From assembly GCF_026651855.1 (NCBI RefSeq), contig NZ_CP093280.1, forward strand, positions 3,512,001-3,576,000: 64,000 nt of DNA. The letters are read 5' to 3'. The position numbers and the translations under genes are program-made. Positions 52,772-64,000 of this stretch are shown piece after piece; position 1 is the first letter of the stretch, and every line of letters begins with the position of its first letter. Under the pieces are notes generated by a model. The model had not been told where the DNA came from. It ran no database searches and was given only the letters and a program-made list of their open reading frames with translations. Origin of the DNA: Pseudomonas silvicola (GTDB lineage Bacteria > Pseudomonadota > Gammaproteobacteria > Pseudomonadales > Pseudomonadaceae).

Positions 52772-54304
52772 TTACCGGGCCGAAGCGAGTTGAGTGAAAG
52801 CGGTGCCGAACCATTGCTGTACCCCGGCCATGGTGGCGGCCGAAGTGTCCAGGAACGGTTGCGGATAGACGCCAAGCAGTACCAGCAGGGCCGCCAGGCC
52901 CAGCACCATGATCAGTTCGCGGTTGTCCATGCCGGCCAGCACGGTGTCGGATTTCGACGGGCCGAAGTAGGCGCGGTGGATCATGATCAGCGAGTACACC
53001 GAGCCGAACACCAGGCCGAAGGTGGCAATGATGATGACCACCGGGGCAATCGGGAAGCTACCGATCAGAATCAGGAACTCGCCGACGAAGTTGCCGGTGC
53101 CCGGCAAGCCCAGCGACGCGGCGGCGAAGAACAGGCTGATGGCCGGCAGGTAGGCGATGCGTGACCACAGGCCGCCCATTTCGCGCATGTCACGGGTGTG
53201 CAGGCGCTCGTACAGCTGGCCGCTGAGGATAAACAGTGCCGCCGCCGACAGGCCGTGGGCCAGCATCTGTACCACCGCGCCTTGCAGCGCTTGCTGGGAA
53301 CCGGAGTAGATGCCAATCAGCACGAAGCCCATGTGCGATACGCTGGAGAAGGCAATCAGGCGCTTGATGTCGGTCTGCGCGAACGCCAGGAAGGCGCCGT
53401 AGAAGATCCCGATCAGGCCCAGGGTCATGGCAATGGGCGCGAACTCTGCCGAGGCGTGCGGGAACAGCGGCAGGGCAAAGCGCAGCAGGCCGTAGGCCGC
53501 CGTCTTCAGCAGAATACCCGCGAGGTCCACGGAACCGGCGGTCGGCGCCTGGGCGTGGGCGTCAGGCAGCCAGCTGTGGAACGGCACCACCGGCAGCTTC
53601 ACCGCGAAGGCGATGAAGAAGCCCAGCATCAGCAGGTATTCCACGCCGTGTGGCAGCTTGGCCTTGAGCAGGTCGGCGTAGTTGAAGGTCATCACGCCGG
53701 TGTTGCTGTAGTTGAACAGCACCAGGCCCAGGATCGCCACCAGCATGATCAGGCCGCTGGCCTGGGTGAAGATGAAGAACTTGGTGGCCGCGTAGATACG
53801 CGTTTTCTTGCCGTCCGCCGAGCTGTGACCCCAGAGCGCGATGAGGAAGTACATCGGCACCAGCATCATTTCCCAGAAGAAGAAGAACAGGAACAGGTCC
53901 AGGGCCAGGAACACCCCGACCACGCCGCCCAGGATCCACATCAGGTTGAGGTGGAAGAAGCCGACGTGGCGCTGGATCTCTTTCCAGGAACACAGTACCG
54001 AGAGCACACCCAGCAGGCCGGTGAGCAGGATCATCAGCAGTGACAGGCCGTCCAGGCCCAGGTGCACGCTGATGCCGAAGCGCTCGATCCACTGGACCTT
54101 GAACTCGTAGGCCCACGCCGGGGCGGCGCCCGGGGCAGGGGACAGATGGTAGTCACCGTGGGCCCACAGCCAGAGGCCGATGGCAAGTTCCAGGGACATG
54201 GTCAGCAACGCGATCCAGCGTGGCAGGGTGGCGCCGTGGCGCTCACCCAGCCAGCACAGAAGGCCGCCGATAAAGGGGATCAGGATCAGCCAGGGCAAAA
54301 TCAT
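52772..54304 (-). CDS. nuoM: NADH-quinone oxidoreductase subunit M
   Basis: A 510-residue antiporter-like subunit, normal in length. Key parts: [20 protein letters not shown] (channel glutamate), [38 protein letters not shown] and [25 protein letters not shown]. The first 315 codons are identical to those of the chimeric gene upstream (54344-55717). It is 7 bases before nuoN. This is the intact copy and should be sufficient for complex I. Confidence 0.95.
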   Translation of the reverse strand: MILPWLILIPFIGGLLCWLGERHGATLPRWIALLTMSLELAIGLWLWAHGDYHLSPAPGAAPAWAYEFKVQWIERFGISVHLGLDGLSLLMILLTGLLGVLSVLCSWKEIQRHVGFFHLNLMWILGGVVGVFLALDLFLFFFFWEMMLVPMYFLIALWGHSSADGKKTRIYAATKFFIFTQASGLIMLVAILGLVLFNYSNTGVMTFNYADLLKAKLPHGVEYLLMLGFFIAFAVKLPVVPFHSWLPDAHAQAPTAGSVDLAGILLKTAAYGLLRFALPLFPHASAEFAPIAMTLGLIGIFYGAFLAFAQTDIKRLIAFSSVSHMGFVLIGIYSGSQQALQGAVVQMLAHGLSAAALFILSGQLYERLHTRDMREMGGLWSRIAYLPAISLFFAAASLGLPGTGNFVGEFLILIGSFPIAPVVIIIATFGLVFGSVYSLIMIHRAYFGPSKSDTVLAGMDNRELIMVLGLAALLVLLGVYPQPFLDTSAATMAGVQQWFGTAFTQLASAR

Positions 54305-54665
54305 GACGGGCTCAATTCCTTTCGCAAAGTCGCAAGGTTCATATCAGACCGAAGCCAGCACTACGGCACCGAGTACCAGTACGGCACCGGCAACGATGGA
54401 GGCGGCATACCAGCGCAGTTGGCCCGTCTCGGTACGGCTCATGGCGGTGTTGCCGCCTTTTGCCATGCGCGGGATCAGGCCGATGGTGCGGTCTACCGGG
54501 TCCTTGCGCAGCAGGTGGCTGATGCCAAGGTACGGTTTGACGAACAGTTTGTCGTAGATCCAATCGAAGCCCCAGGCAGCGAACCACCAGGCCGACAGCA
54601 CGCGGCCAGGGCCGCTGTTGGCGATGGCGGTGGCGACGCGGCGCTTGCCCAAGAACAGCAGGGCC
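53360..54665. repeat. 1.3-kb direct repeat, left copy
   Basis: Matches 54773-56078 with a constant offset of 1413 bases. The only difference I found is A at 54652, where the other copy has G at 56065. It covers the first 315 codons of nuoM, the intergenic spacer and the last 101 codons of nuoL. Confidence 0.9.
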
Positions 54666-54772
54666 TTGAAGAAAGCGTGGGTCATCAGGTGGAAGATCGC
54701 GCCTTCCCAGGCGCCGACGCCCAGGGCCAGGAACATGTAGCCGATCTGGCTCATGGTCGAGTAGGCCAGGAT

Positions 54773-54787
<15 letters not shown>
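54653..54787. repeat. 135-base repeat shared with nuoL
   Basis: Matches 56567-56701 (offset 1914). This is the middle NuoL-derived piece of the chimera, bounded by the two recombination joins. Confidence 0.85.
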
Positions 54788-57606
<2,819 letters not shown>

Positions 57607-57610
<4 letters not shown>

Positions 57611-57915
57611 CCGCGCATCTCACTGGCAGCGTCGATATCAAGCGTGTGGAAGCGGCGGTACAGCTGCAGCAGGATCGCCAGGCCGATACTGGCCTCGGCG
57701 GCTGCCAGGGTGATGACCAGGATGAACATGATCTGCCCATCCGGCTGCGCCCAGCGTGCACCGGCCACGACGAACGCCAGCGCAGCGGCGTTCATCATGA
57801 TTTCCAGGCTCATCAATACGAAGAGGATGTTGCGGCGTACCATCACGCCCATGAGGCCCAGGCAGAACAGCACACCGGCGACGGTCAGGCCGTGTTCCAG
57901 AGGAATCGATGACAT
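57607..57915 (-). CDS. nuoK: NADH-quinone oxidoreductase subunit K
   Basis: A 102-residue membrane subunit of complex I with three hydrophobic segments. The conserved glutamate is in [21 protein letters not shown], and a second lies in [17 protein letters not shown]. Full length for the family. Its stop overlaps the nuoL start. Confidence 0.95.
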
Positions 57916-57918
57916 GGT

Positions 57919-58419
57919 TTACTCCTTCGCCTCGTTGCGGCCCAGGTGGAAGGCGGTGACCACGGCGGCCAGCAGCAGCATCGAGGCCAGTTCAACCACC
58001 AGCAGGTAAGGGCCGAACAGGCTGATGCCCACGGCCTTGGCGCTCACGGTTTCCTGGCCGATGGCAGCGCCAGTCGGTTCGGCGAACAACACGTAGCACA
58101 GTTCGAACAACAGCATGCCGGCCAGGAAGATCGGCCCGGCCCAGATGCCCGGCTTCAGCCAGCCCCGTTCCTGCAGCACCGAGGCGGGCCCCAGGTTGAG
58201 CATCATCACCACGAAGACGAACAGCACCATGATGGCGCCGGCGTAGACGATCACTTCCAGCACCCCGGCGAACGGCGCGCCGAGGCTGAAGAAGGTCATG
58301 GACACGGCGATCAGCGAAATGATCAGGTAGAGCAGCGCGTGCACGGGGTTGGTGTTGGTGATCACCCTGAAGGTGGACACCACGGCGACTCCGGCTGCGA
58401 AATAGAAAGCGAATTCCAT
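57919..58419 (-). CDS. nuoJ: NADH-quinone oxidoreductase subunit J
   Basis: A 166-residue membrane subunit with five segments. [58 protein letters not shown] is the family core, including the flexible third helix of the quinone-coupling path. Three bases separate it from nuoK. Confidence 0.95.
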   Translation of the reverse strand: MEFAFYFAAGVAVVSTFRVITNTNPVHALLYLIISLIAVSMTFFSLGAPFAGVLEVIVYAGAIMVLFVFVVMMLNLGPASVLQERGWLKPGIWAGPIFLAGMLLFELCYVLFAEPTGAAIGQETVSAKAVGISLFGPYLLVVELASMLLLAAVVTAFHLGRNEAKE

Positions 58420-58428
58420 CTTTCTTCC

Positions 58429-58977
58429 TTAAGGGAGCAAGCTCTTCACGTTGATCGGCTCGGCTTCGTTCTGCGCGGCGCCCTTCGGCTTGCCGGCAAC
58501 GGCCATCCCTGCAACGCGATAGAAGTTGTAGTCAGGGTTCTTGCCGGGGCCGGAGATCAGCAGATCTTCTTTCTCGTACACCAGGTCCTGACGCTTGAAC
58601 TCGGCCATTTCGAAATCCGGGGTCAGCTGGATCGCGGTGGTCGGGCAGGCTTCCTCGCACAGGCCGCAGAAAATGCAGCGGGAGAAGTTGATGCGGAAGA
58701 AGTCCGGGTACCAGCGGCCGTCTTCGGTCTCGGCTTTCTGCAGCGAGATGCAACCCACCGGGCAGGCCACGGCGCACAGGTTGCAGGCCACGCAGCGCTC
58801 TTCGCCGTCGGGGTCGCGGGTCAGCACGATACGGCCGCGGTAGCGCGGCGGCAGGTACACGGCTTCTTCGGGGTACTGCAGGGTGTCACGCTTGCGGAAG
58901 CCATGGCCGAATACCATCACCAGGCTGCGCAGTTGGGTACCCGTACCCTTAACGATGTCACCAATATATTTGAACAT
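58429..58977 (-). CDS. nuoI: NADH-quinone oxidoreductase subunit I
   Basis: A 182-residue ferredoxin-like subunit. Two 4Fe-4S motifs are intact: [16 protein letters not shown] and [16 protein letters not shown], which bind clusters N6a and N6b next to the quinone site. It lies between nuoH and nuoJ at short spacing. Confidence 0.95.
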   Translation of the reverse strand: MFKYIGDIVKGTGTQLRSLVMVFGHGFRKRDTLQYPEEAVYLPPRYRGRIVLTRDPDGEERCVACNLCAVACPVGCISLQKAETEDGRWYPDFFRINFSRCIFCGLCEEACPTTAIQLTPDFEMAEFKRQDLVYEKEDLLISGPGKNPDYNFYRVAGMAVAGKPKGAAQNEAEPINVKSLLP

Positions 58978-58988
58978 GGGTCAAATCC

Positions 58989-59996
58989 TCACTGGGCCGC
59001 AACAGCTGGCGTGTTCAACAACACGAGCGCAGCGGTCACCAGCAAATTGATCAGGGTCAGCGGCAGGCAGAATTTCCAGCTGAAATCCATCACCTGGTCA
59101 TACCGTGGGCGCGGAATGGACGCGCGCAGCAGGATGAAGATCATGATGAAAAACGCGGTCTTCAAGGCGAACCACAGGAACGACAGTTGCGGCAGGATAT
59201 CGAACGGGCCGTGCCAGCCACCGAAGAACAGGGTCACCAGCAACGCCGAGATCATGATGATGCCGATGTACTCGCCGACGAAGAACATGCCCCATTTCAT
59301 GCCGGCGTATTCGATGTGGTAGCCGTCGGCCAATTCCTGTTCCGCTTCCGGCTGGTCGAAGGGGTGACGGTGAGTCACGGCCACGCCGGCGACGAAGAAG
59401 GTGCAGAAGCCGAAGAACTGCGGAATGATGAACCACAGGTGCTGGGACTGGTATTCAACGATGTCGCGCATGTTGAACGAGCCCACCTGCACCACGATGC
59501 CCATCAGCGCCAGGCCCATGAACACTTCGTACGACACGGTCTGGGCCGAGGCGCGCAGGCTGCCCAGCAACGCGTACTTGTTGTTCGACGACCAGCCGGC
59601 GAACAGTACGGCGTATACCGACAGACCGGCCATGGCGAAGAAGAACAGCAGGCCGATGTTCAGGTCGGCGATGCCCCAGGTAGGGGTGATCGGGATGATG
59701 GCGAAGGCGATCAGCAAGGCACTCATGGCCACCACCGGCGCCAGGGTGAAGATCACCCGGTCGACGAAGGGTGGGTTCCAGTCTTCCTTGAAGAACATCT
59801 TCAGCATGTCGGCGGCGATCTGGAACATGCCGAACGGGCCGACACGGTTCGGACCGTAGCGGTCCTGCCACCAACCCAGCAAGCGCCGCTCGACGAAGCT
59901 GAGCAGCGCGCCGCAGACCACCACGGCCAGCATGATCACCAGGGCCTTCACGACAGCAATGATGATGTCGATCACTTCAGGGGTGAACCAGGTCAT
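58989..59996 (-). CDS. nuoH: NADH-quinone oxidoreductase subunit H
   Basis: A 335-residue membrane subunit forming part of the quinone chamber. Marks: [40 protein letters not shown] and [31 protein letters not shown]. The start overlaps the nuoG stop by 4 bases. Confidence 0.95.
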   Translation of the reverse strand: MTWFTPEVIDIIIAVVKALVIMLAVVVCGALLSFVERRLLGWWQDRYGPNRVGPFGMFQIAADMLKMFFKEDWNPPFVDRVIFTLAPVVAMSALLIAFAIIPITPTWGIADLNIGLLFFFAMAGLSVYAVLFAGWSSNNKYALLGSLRASAQTVSYEVFMGLALMGIVVQVGSFNMRDIVEYQSQHLWFIIPQFFGFCTFFVAGVAVTHRHPFDQPEAEQELADGYHIEYAGMKWGMFFVGEYIGIIMISALLVTLFFGGWHGPFDILPQLSFLWFALKTAFFIMIFILLRASIPRPRYDQVMDFSWKFCLPLTLINLLVTAALVLLNTPAVAAQ

Positions 59997-62704
59997 TGTG
60001 CTGCCTCCTGCAGGCCGTCAACGGTGGCGCCGGCGAACGCGGGCGGGATACCGGCCAGGCCGGCGGGCAGGGCGACGAGGCCGGCGCCCAGTTCCTCGTT
60101 GATGCGCAGCGGCAGGCGCAGGGCCACGCCCGCGACGTTCAGGCTCAGCAGCGCACCATCGTTGACGCCCAGGCGATCGGCTTCGCTTTTCGCCACGCTG
60201 ACATAGGCGGGTTGGATGCGTTCCTGCACCGGGGCCGCGCGGGACGAGTTTTCCTCGGAACCGAACAGGTGGTGCACGGGCACGGCGGTCCAGGTGCCAC
60301 GGGCCGGGGCGAAGGCGCCCGGAATGGCGGTGAACCAGTTCAGGTTGTCGCCCTGGGTTTCGATCAGGCGGGTGCCCGGGTCACCGGCTCGCAGGTGGCC
60401 ACCCACTTCGTCCTGGAACTTGTTCCAGGCCTGTGGCGAGTTCCAGCCCGGCGACCAGGCGAACGGCACCTGTTGGCGCGGCTCGACGGAGCCCGAGTAA
60501 CCTTCCATGGAGAAGGCGAACGCGGTGTCCTTGTCCTGGGAGGTGCGCGGTTCGTGCACGCTGATGTTGGCGCGCATGGCGGTGCGGCCGCTGTAGCGCA
60601 GCGGTTCACGGGCCAGTTTCAGGCCCTTGATGCGGAACGCCGCCGACGGCGCGGCGTCGACGATGCGCGCCAGGGCCGGCTTGCTGTTGGCCACGGCCTG
60701 GGTCACCTGGTCCAGCTGGGTGAATTCGACCATGCGGTCCAACAGCGTGCTGCGCAGGGCGTGCAGCCAGCGCCAGCCTTCGTGGATCAGGTTGCTGGCG
60801 TCCAGGTAAGCCGGGTCGAATACCTGGAAGAAGCGCTGGGCGCGGCCTTCCTGGCTGACCAGGGTGCCGTCGCCTTCGGCGAAGCTGGCCGCTGGCAGTA
60901 CCAGGTGGGCGCGTTCGGCGGTGGCGGTCAGCTGGTGGTCGGCGACGATCACCACCTTGGCGGCGTTCAGGGCGGCGTCCACCTTGGCGGCCGGCAGGCG
61001 GGTGTACAGGTCGTTTTCGAGGATCACCAGGGCATCGGCGCGGCCTTCGATCACGGCGTCCAGCGCCTCGTCGACCGACTCGCCGCCCATCATGGCCAGG
61101 CCCAGGCTGTTGGCCTCGGGCACCACCAGGCTCAGGGAGCCTTGCTTGCCGGCCAGGTGCAGGGCCTTGGCGATGTTGCCGGCGGCTTCGATCAGCGCGC
61201 TGGAGCCCAGGGAGGTACCGGAAACGATCAGTGGGCGCTTGGCCTTGAGCAGCGCGTCGGCGATGCGTTGGGCCAGTTCCAGGGCCTCGGCGTCCAGGCC
61301 GCTGACGGCCGGGGCGCTGGCGTCCAGGGCGTGGGCCACGGCAAAGCCGATGCGGGCCAGGTCGTCGGGCGCGGCATGCACGCACTCTTCGGCCACGTCA
61401 TCGAGCTTGGTGTCGCTGAGGCTGGCGATGAACAACGGGTGCAGCGCGTGCTGGCCGATGTTCTTCACCGCGGCGTCCAGCCAAGGCTGCACGCGCATGG
61501 CGTCGGCCATCTCCTCGGCCTTGCCCTTGACCGACTGGCGCAGTGACAGGGCCAGGCGCGCGGCGGTCTGGGTCAGGTCTTCGCCGAGGACGAAGATGGC
61601 GTCGTGGTCTTCCACTTCGCGCAGGCTCGGGATCGGCAGCGGGCTGTTTTTCAGCACGTCCAGCACCAGGCGGATGCGGCCCAGTTCAGCGGCTTCGATA
61701 CCGCTGTAGAAGTGCTCGCCACCCACCAGTTCCAGCAGCGCGTAGTTGCTTTCCAGGCTGGCCCGAGGCGAACCGATGCCGACGATGTTGCGACCGCGCA
61801 GCAGTTCGGCGGCCTTGTCCAGGGCAGCGTCCAGGCCCAGCTTCTGCTGGCCCAGCAGCGGCTGGCGCGGGCGGTCCTTGCGGTTCACGTAGCCGTAGCC
61901 GAAACGGCCACGGTCGCACAGGAAGTACTGGTTCACCGAGCCGTTGTAGCGGTTCTCGATGCGGCGCAGTTCACCGTAGCGTTCGCCGGGGCTGATGTTG
62001 CAGCCGCTGGAACAGCCGTGGCAGATGCTGGGGGCGAACTGCATGTCCCACTTGCGGTTGTAGCGCTCGGAGTGGGTCTTGTCGGTGAACACACCGGTGG
62101 GGCACACCTCGGTGAGGTTGCCCGAGAACTCGCTTTCCAGCACGCCGTCTTCGACGCGGCCGAAGTACACGTTGTCGTGGGCGCCGTACACGCCGAGGTC
62201 GGTGCCGCCGGCGTAGTCTTTATAGAAGCGCACGCACCGGTAGCAGGCGATGCAGCGGTTCATCTCGTGGGCGATGAACGGGCCGAGCTCCTGGTTCTGG
62301 TGGGTACGCTTGGTGAAGCGGTAGCGCCGCTCGTTGTGACCGGTCATCACGGTCATGTCCTGCAAGTGGCAATGGCCGCCTTCCTCGCACACGGGGCAGT
62401 CGTGCGGGTGGTTGGTCATCAGCCACTCGACGACGCTGGCGCGAAACGCCTTGGATTCTTCGTCGTCGATGGAAATCCAGGTGTTGTCGGTGGCGGGGGT
62501 CATGCAGGACATGACGATGCGACCACGGGTGTCGTTCTCGTCGGTGTACTGCTTCACCGCGCACTGGCGACAGGCACCGACGCTACCGAGTGCGGGGTGC
62601 CAGCAGAAATAGGGGATGTCGAGGCCCAGCGACAGACAGGCCTGTAACAGGTTGTCTGCGCCATCGACTTCGAGCGCTTTGCCGTCTACGTGGATAGTGG
62701 CCAT
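59993..62704 (-). CDS. nuoG: NADH-quinone oxidoreductase subunit G
   Basis: A 903-residue iron-sulfur subunit. The N-terminal 2Fe-2S site ([20 protein letters not shown] and later CMTP), the H-x3-C-x2-C-x5-C 4Fe-4S site in [14 protein letters not shown], and [13 protein letters not shown] with its partner cysteine are present. A further [13 protein letters not shown] set near residue 230 matches the extra cluster of E. coli-type NuoG. The rest is a molybdopterin-oxidoreductase-like body without an active cofactor site expected. Confidence 0.95.
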   Translation of the reverse strand: MATIHVDGKALEVDGADNLLQACLSLGLDIPYFCWHPALGSVGACRQCAVKQYTDENDTRGRIVMSCMTPATDNTWISIDDEESKAFRASVVEWLMTNHPHDCPVCEEGGHCHLQDMTVMTGHNERRYRFTKRTHQNQELGPFIAHEMNRCIACYRCVRFYKDYAGGTDLGVYGAHDNVYFGRVEDGVLESEFSGNLTEVCPTGVFTDKTHSERYNRKWDMQFAPSICHGCSSGCNISPGERYGELRRIENRYNGSVNQYFLCDRGRFGYGYVNRKDRPRQPLLGQQKLGLDAALDKAAELLRGRNIVGIGSPRASLESNYALLELVGGEHFYSGIEAAELGRIRLVLDVLKNSPLPIPSLREVEDHDAIFVLGEDLTQTAARLALSLRQSVKGKAEEMADAMRVQPWLDAAVKNIGQHALHPLFIASLSDTKLDDVAEECVHAAPDDLARIGFAVAHALDASAPAVSGLDAEALELAQRIADALLKAKRPLIVSGTSLGSSALIEAAGNIAKALHLAGKQGSLSLVVPEANSLGLAMMGGESVDEALDAVIEGRADALVILENDLYTRLPAAKVDAALNAAKVVIVADHQLTATAERAHLVLPAASFAEGDGTLVSQEGRAQRFFQVFDPAYLDASNLIHEGWRWLHALRSTLLDRMVEFTQLDQVTQAVANSKPALARIVDAAPSAAFRIKGLKLAREPLRYSGRTAMRANISVHEPRTSQDKDTAFAFSMEGYSGSVEPRQQVPFAWSPGWNSPQAWNKFQDEVGGHLRAGDPGTRLIETQGDNLNWFTAIPGAFAPARGTWTAVPVHHLFGSEENSSRAAPVQERIQPAYVSVAKSEADRLGVNDGALLSLNVAGVALRLPLRINEELGAGLVALPAGLAGIPPAFAGATVDGLQEAAQ

Positions 62705-62846
62705 GGTTCAAAGTTCTTCGTTGGCCCGCGTGGGCGGGCGTGGCTAATGGAAAGCTGTGTGCCGGCCCGAACGCTCGTCACAGGCGGACCTGTGGCAGGG
62801 CAGGGGGCAAGCGGCCGGTGGCACGGACCACCGGCTTTGAGTCTTG

Positions 62847-64000
62847 TTATGCGCCGACGGTGATCGGGCGCGCCAGGTCCGGGCGCAGGCCGCTGTTTGC
62901 GGCGATGCCAGCCTCGAATTCCGGGCGGAAATATTTGATCGCACTGCCCAAGGGCTCCACGGCACCAGGTGCGTGGGCGCAGAAGGTCTTGCCTGGGCCG
63001 AGGAAGCCGACCAGGCCCAGCAGCGTCTCGATGTCGCCTTGCTGGCCTTGACCGTTCTCGAGGGCGCGCAGCAGCTTGACGCTCCACGGCAGGCCGTCAC
63101 GGCACGGGGTGCAGAAACCGCACGATTCGCGGGCAAAGAACTCTTCCATGTTGCGCAGCAAGGACACCATGTTGACCTTGTCGTCCACGGCCATGGCCAG
63201 GCCCGTACCCATGCGGGTGCCGACCTTGCCGATGCCGCCGGCGTACATTTGCGCGTCCAGGTGCTCGGGCAACAGGAAACCGGTACCGGCGCCGCCAGGC
63301 TGCCAGCACTTGAGCTTGAAGCCGTCGCGCATGCCGCCGGCGTAGTCCTCGAACAGCTCGCGGGCCGGGATGCCGAAGGGCAGTTCCCACAGGCCGGGGT
63401 TCTTGACCTTGCCGCTGAAGCCCATCAGCTTGGTGCCGTGGTCTTCACTGCCCTCGCGGGCGAGGGACTTGTACCAGTCCACGCCGTTGCCGACGATGGC
63501 CGGCACGTTGCACAGGGTCTCGACGTTGTTGACGCAGGTCGGCTTGCCCCACACGCCCACGGCGGCCGGGAACGGCGGCTTGGAGCGCGGGTTGGCGCGG
63601 CGGCCTTCCAGGGAGTTGATCAGCGCGGTTTCTTCACCGCAGATGTAGCGCCCGGCGCCGGTGTGCACGAACAACTCGAAGTCAAAGCCCGACCCCAGGA
63701 TGTTCTTGCCCAGCAGGCCGGCGGCCTTGGCTTCTTCCACCGCGCGGTTCAGGTGCTTGGCGGCCGTGACGTATTCGCCACGCAGGAAGATGTAGCCACG
63801 ATAGGCTTTCAACGCGCGGGCGCTGATGAGCATGCCTTCGATCAGCAGATGGGGCAGTTGCTCCATCAGCATGCGGTCTTTCCAGGTGTTGGGTTCCATT
63901 TCGTCCGCGTTGCACAGCAGGTAGCGGATGTTCATGGACTCGTCTTTGGGCATCAGGCCCCATTTGACGCCGGTGGGGAAGCCCGCACCGCCACGGCCCT
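62847..64000 (-). CDS. nuoF: NADH-quinone oxidoreductase subunit F, 5' end outside window
   Basis: The frame continues past the edge ([15 protein letters not shown] just before [27 protein letters not shown]), so the first part is missing. Visible are the NADH/FMN-binding glycine-rich stretch at the edge, [26 protein letters not shown], and the N3 cluster cysteines [12 protein letters not shown] plus TFCAHA. The 142-base gap to nuoG shows nothing notable. Confidence 0.95.
   Translation of the reverse strand, partial: GRGGAGFPTGVKWGLMPKDESMNIRYLLCNADEMEPNTWKDRMLMEQLPHLLIEGMLISARALKAYRGYIFLRGEYVTAAKHLNRAVEEAKAAGLLGKNILGSGFDFELFVHTGAGRYICGEETALINSLEGRRANPRSKPPFPAAVGVWGKPTCVNNVETLCNVPAIVGNGVDWYKSLAREGSEDHGTKLMGFSGKVKNPGLWELPFGIPARELFEDYAGGMRDGFKLKCWQPGGAGTGFLLPEHLDAQMYAGGIGKVGTRMGTGLAMAVDDKVNMVSLLRNMEEFFARESCGFCTPCRDGLPWSVKLLRALENGQGQQGDIETLLGLVGFLGPGKTFCAHAPGAVEPLGSAIKYFRPEFEAGIAANSGLRPDLARPITVGA

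Overview
The window reads as a chromosomal segment of a Pseudomonas, most likely of the P. putida/P. fluorescens lineage. The reasons are the 13-gene-type nuo operon order, paired FAD-linked gluconate 2-dehydrogenase operons, an OprB porin, a rulAB-type DNA polymerase V pair under a perfect SOS box, a GTGGGAGCGG-type REP palindrome and high GC outside a few islands. I saw no rRNA, tRNA, CRISPR array, transposase or integrase. The species assignment is inference.

Region 1 (1-19.7 kb) handles periplasmic and cytoplasmic sugar-acid oxidation. It holds two paralogous three-subunit gluconate-2-dehydrogenase-type operons (5550-6263/3692-5467/2375-3679 and 17682-18407/15819-17597/14497-15822). The first is followed by a semialdehyde dehydrogenase and the second by an OprB porin. 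Between them is a plus-strand operon with an enolase-superfamily dehydratase, an ACS-type MFS carrier, a Tat-exported yellow/MRJP-fold protein, an HbpS/GlcG-like protein and a DoxX-like membrane protein. Two LacI-family regulators sit beside the promoters. An 18-bp element (TTGACGTGTTTCCTTCAA) recurs in front of both dehydrogenase operons and, in variant form, the dehydratase operon.

Region 2 (19.7-22.9 kb) is a patch of small, unknown and broken genes: a CoiA-like zinc protein, gene fragments and a frameshifted P-loop kinase. Region 3 (22.9-30.8 kb) is an accessory catabolic island with an NCS1 permease, an EutH-like carrier, LuxR- and AraC-type regulators, an SDR and an aldonolactone/alditol-oxidase-like flavoprotein. 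Three copies of a TATAYC-N4-GRTATA palindrome tie its promoters together.

Region 4 (30.8-38.4 kb) is a mosaic island. It holds the SOS-controlled umuDC-like pair, an AT-rich GHKL-ATPase/STAS protein, and a convergent gene whose product joins a YkuD (L,D-transpeptidase-like) domain to an orotate-phosphoribosyltransferase-like domain through a repeat-encoded acidic linker. This pair is the best candidate for an undescribed system here. Region 5 (38.4-45.2 kb) has a zinc alcohol dehydrogenase, a cupin, a Bcr/CflA carrier, an SDR and a PQQ membrane dehydrogenase.

Region 6 (45.7-64 kb) has a small unknown gene, a 1710-residue exonuclease-RecQ-UvrD fusion helicase, and the minus-strand respiratory complex I operon from nuoF (cut by the window edge) to nuoN. 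Between nuoL and nuoM lies an extra intact reading frame, a nuoM-nuoL chimera. It can be explained by a 1914-bp tandem duplication followed by a 501-bp in-frame deletion, both at short homologies visible in the sequence.
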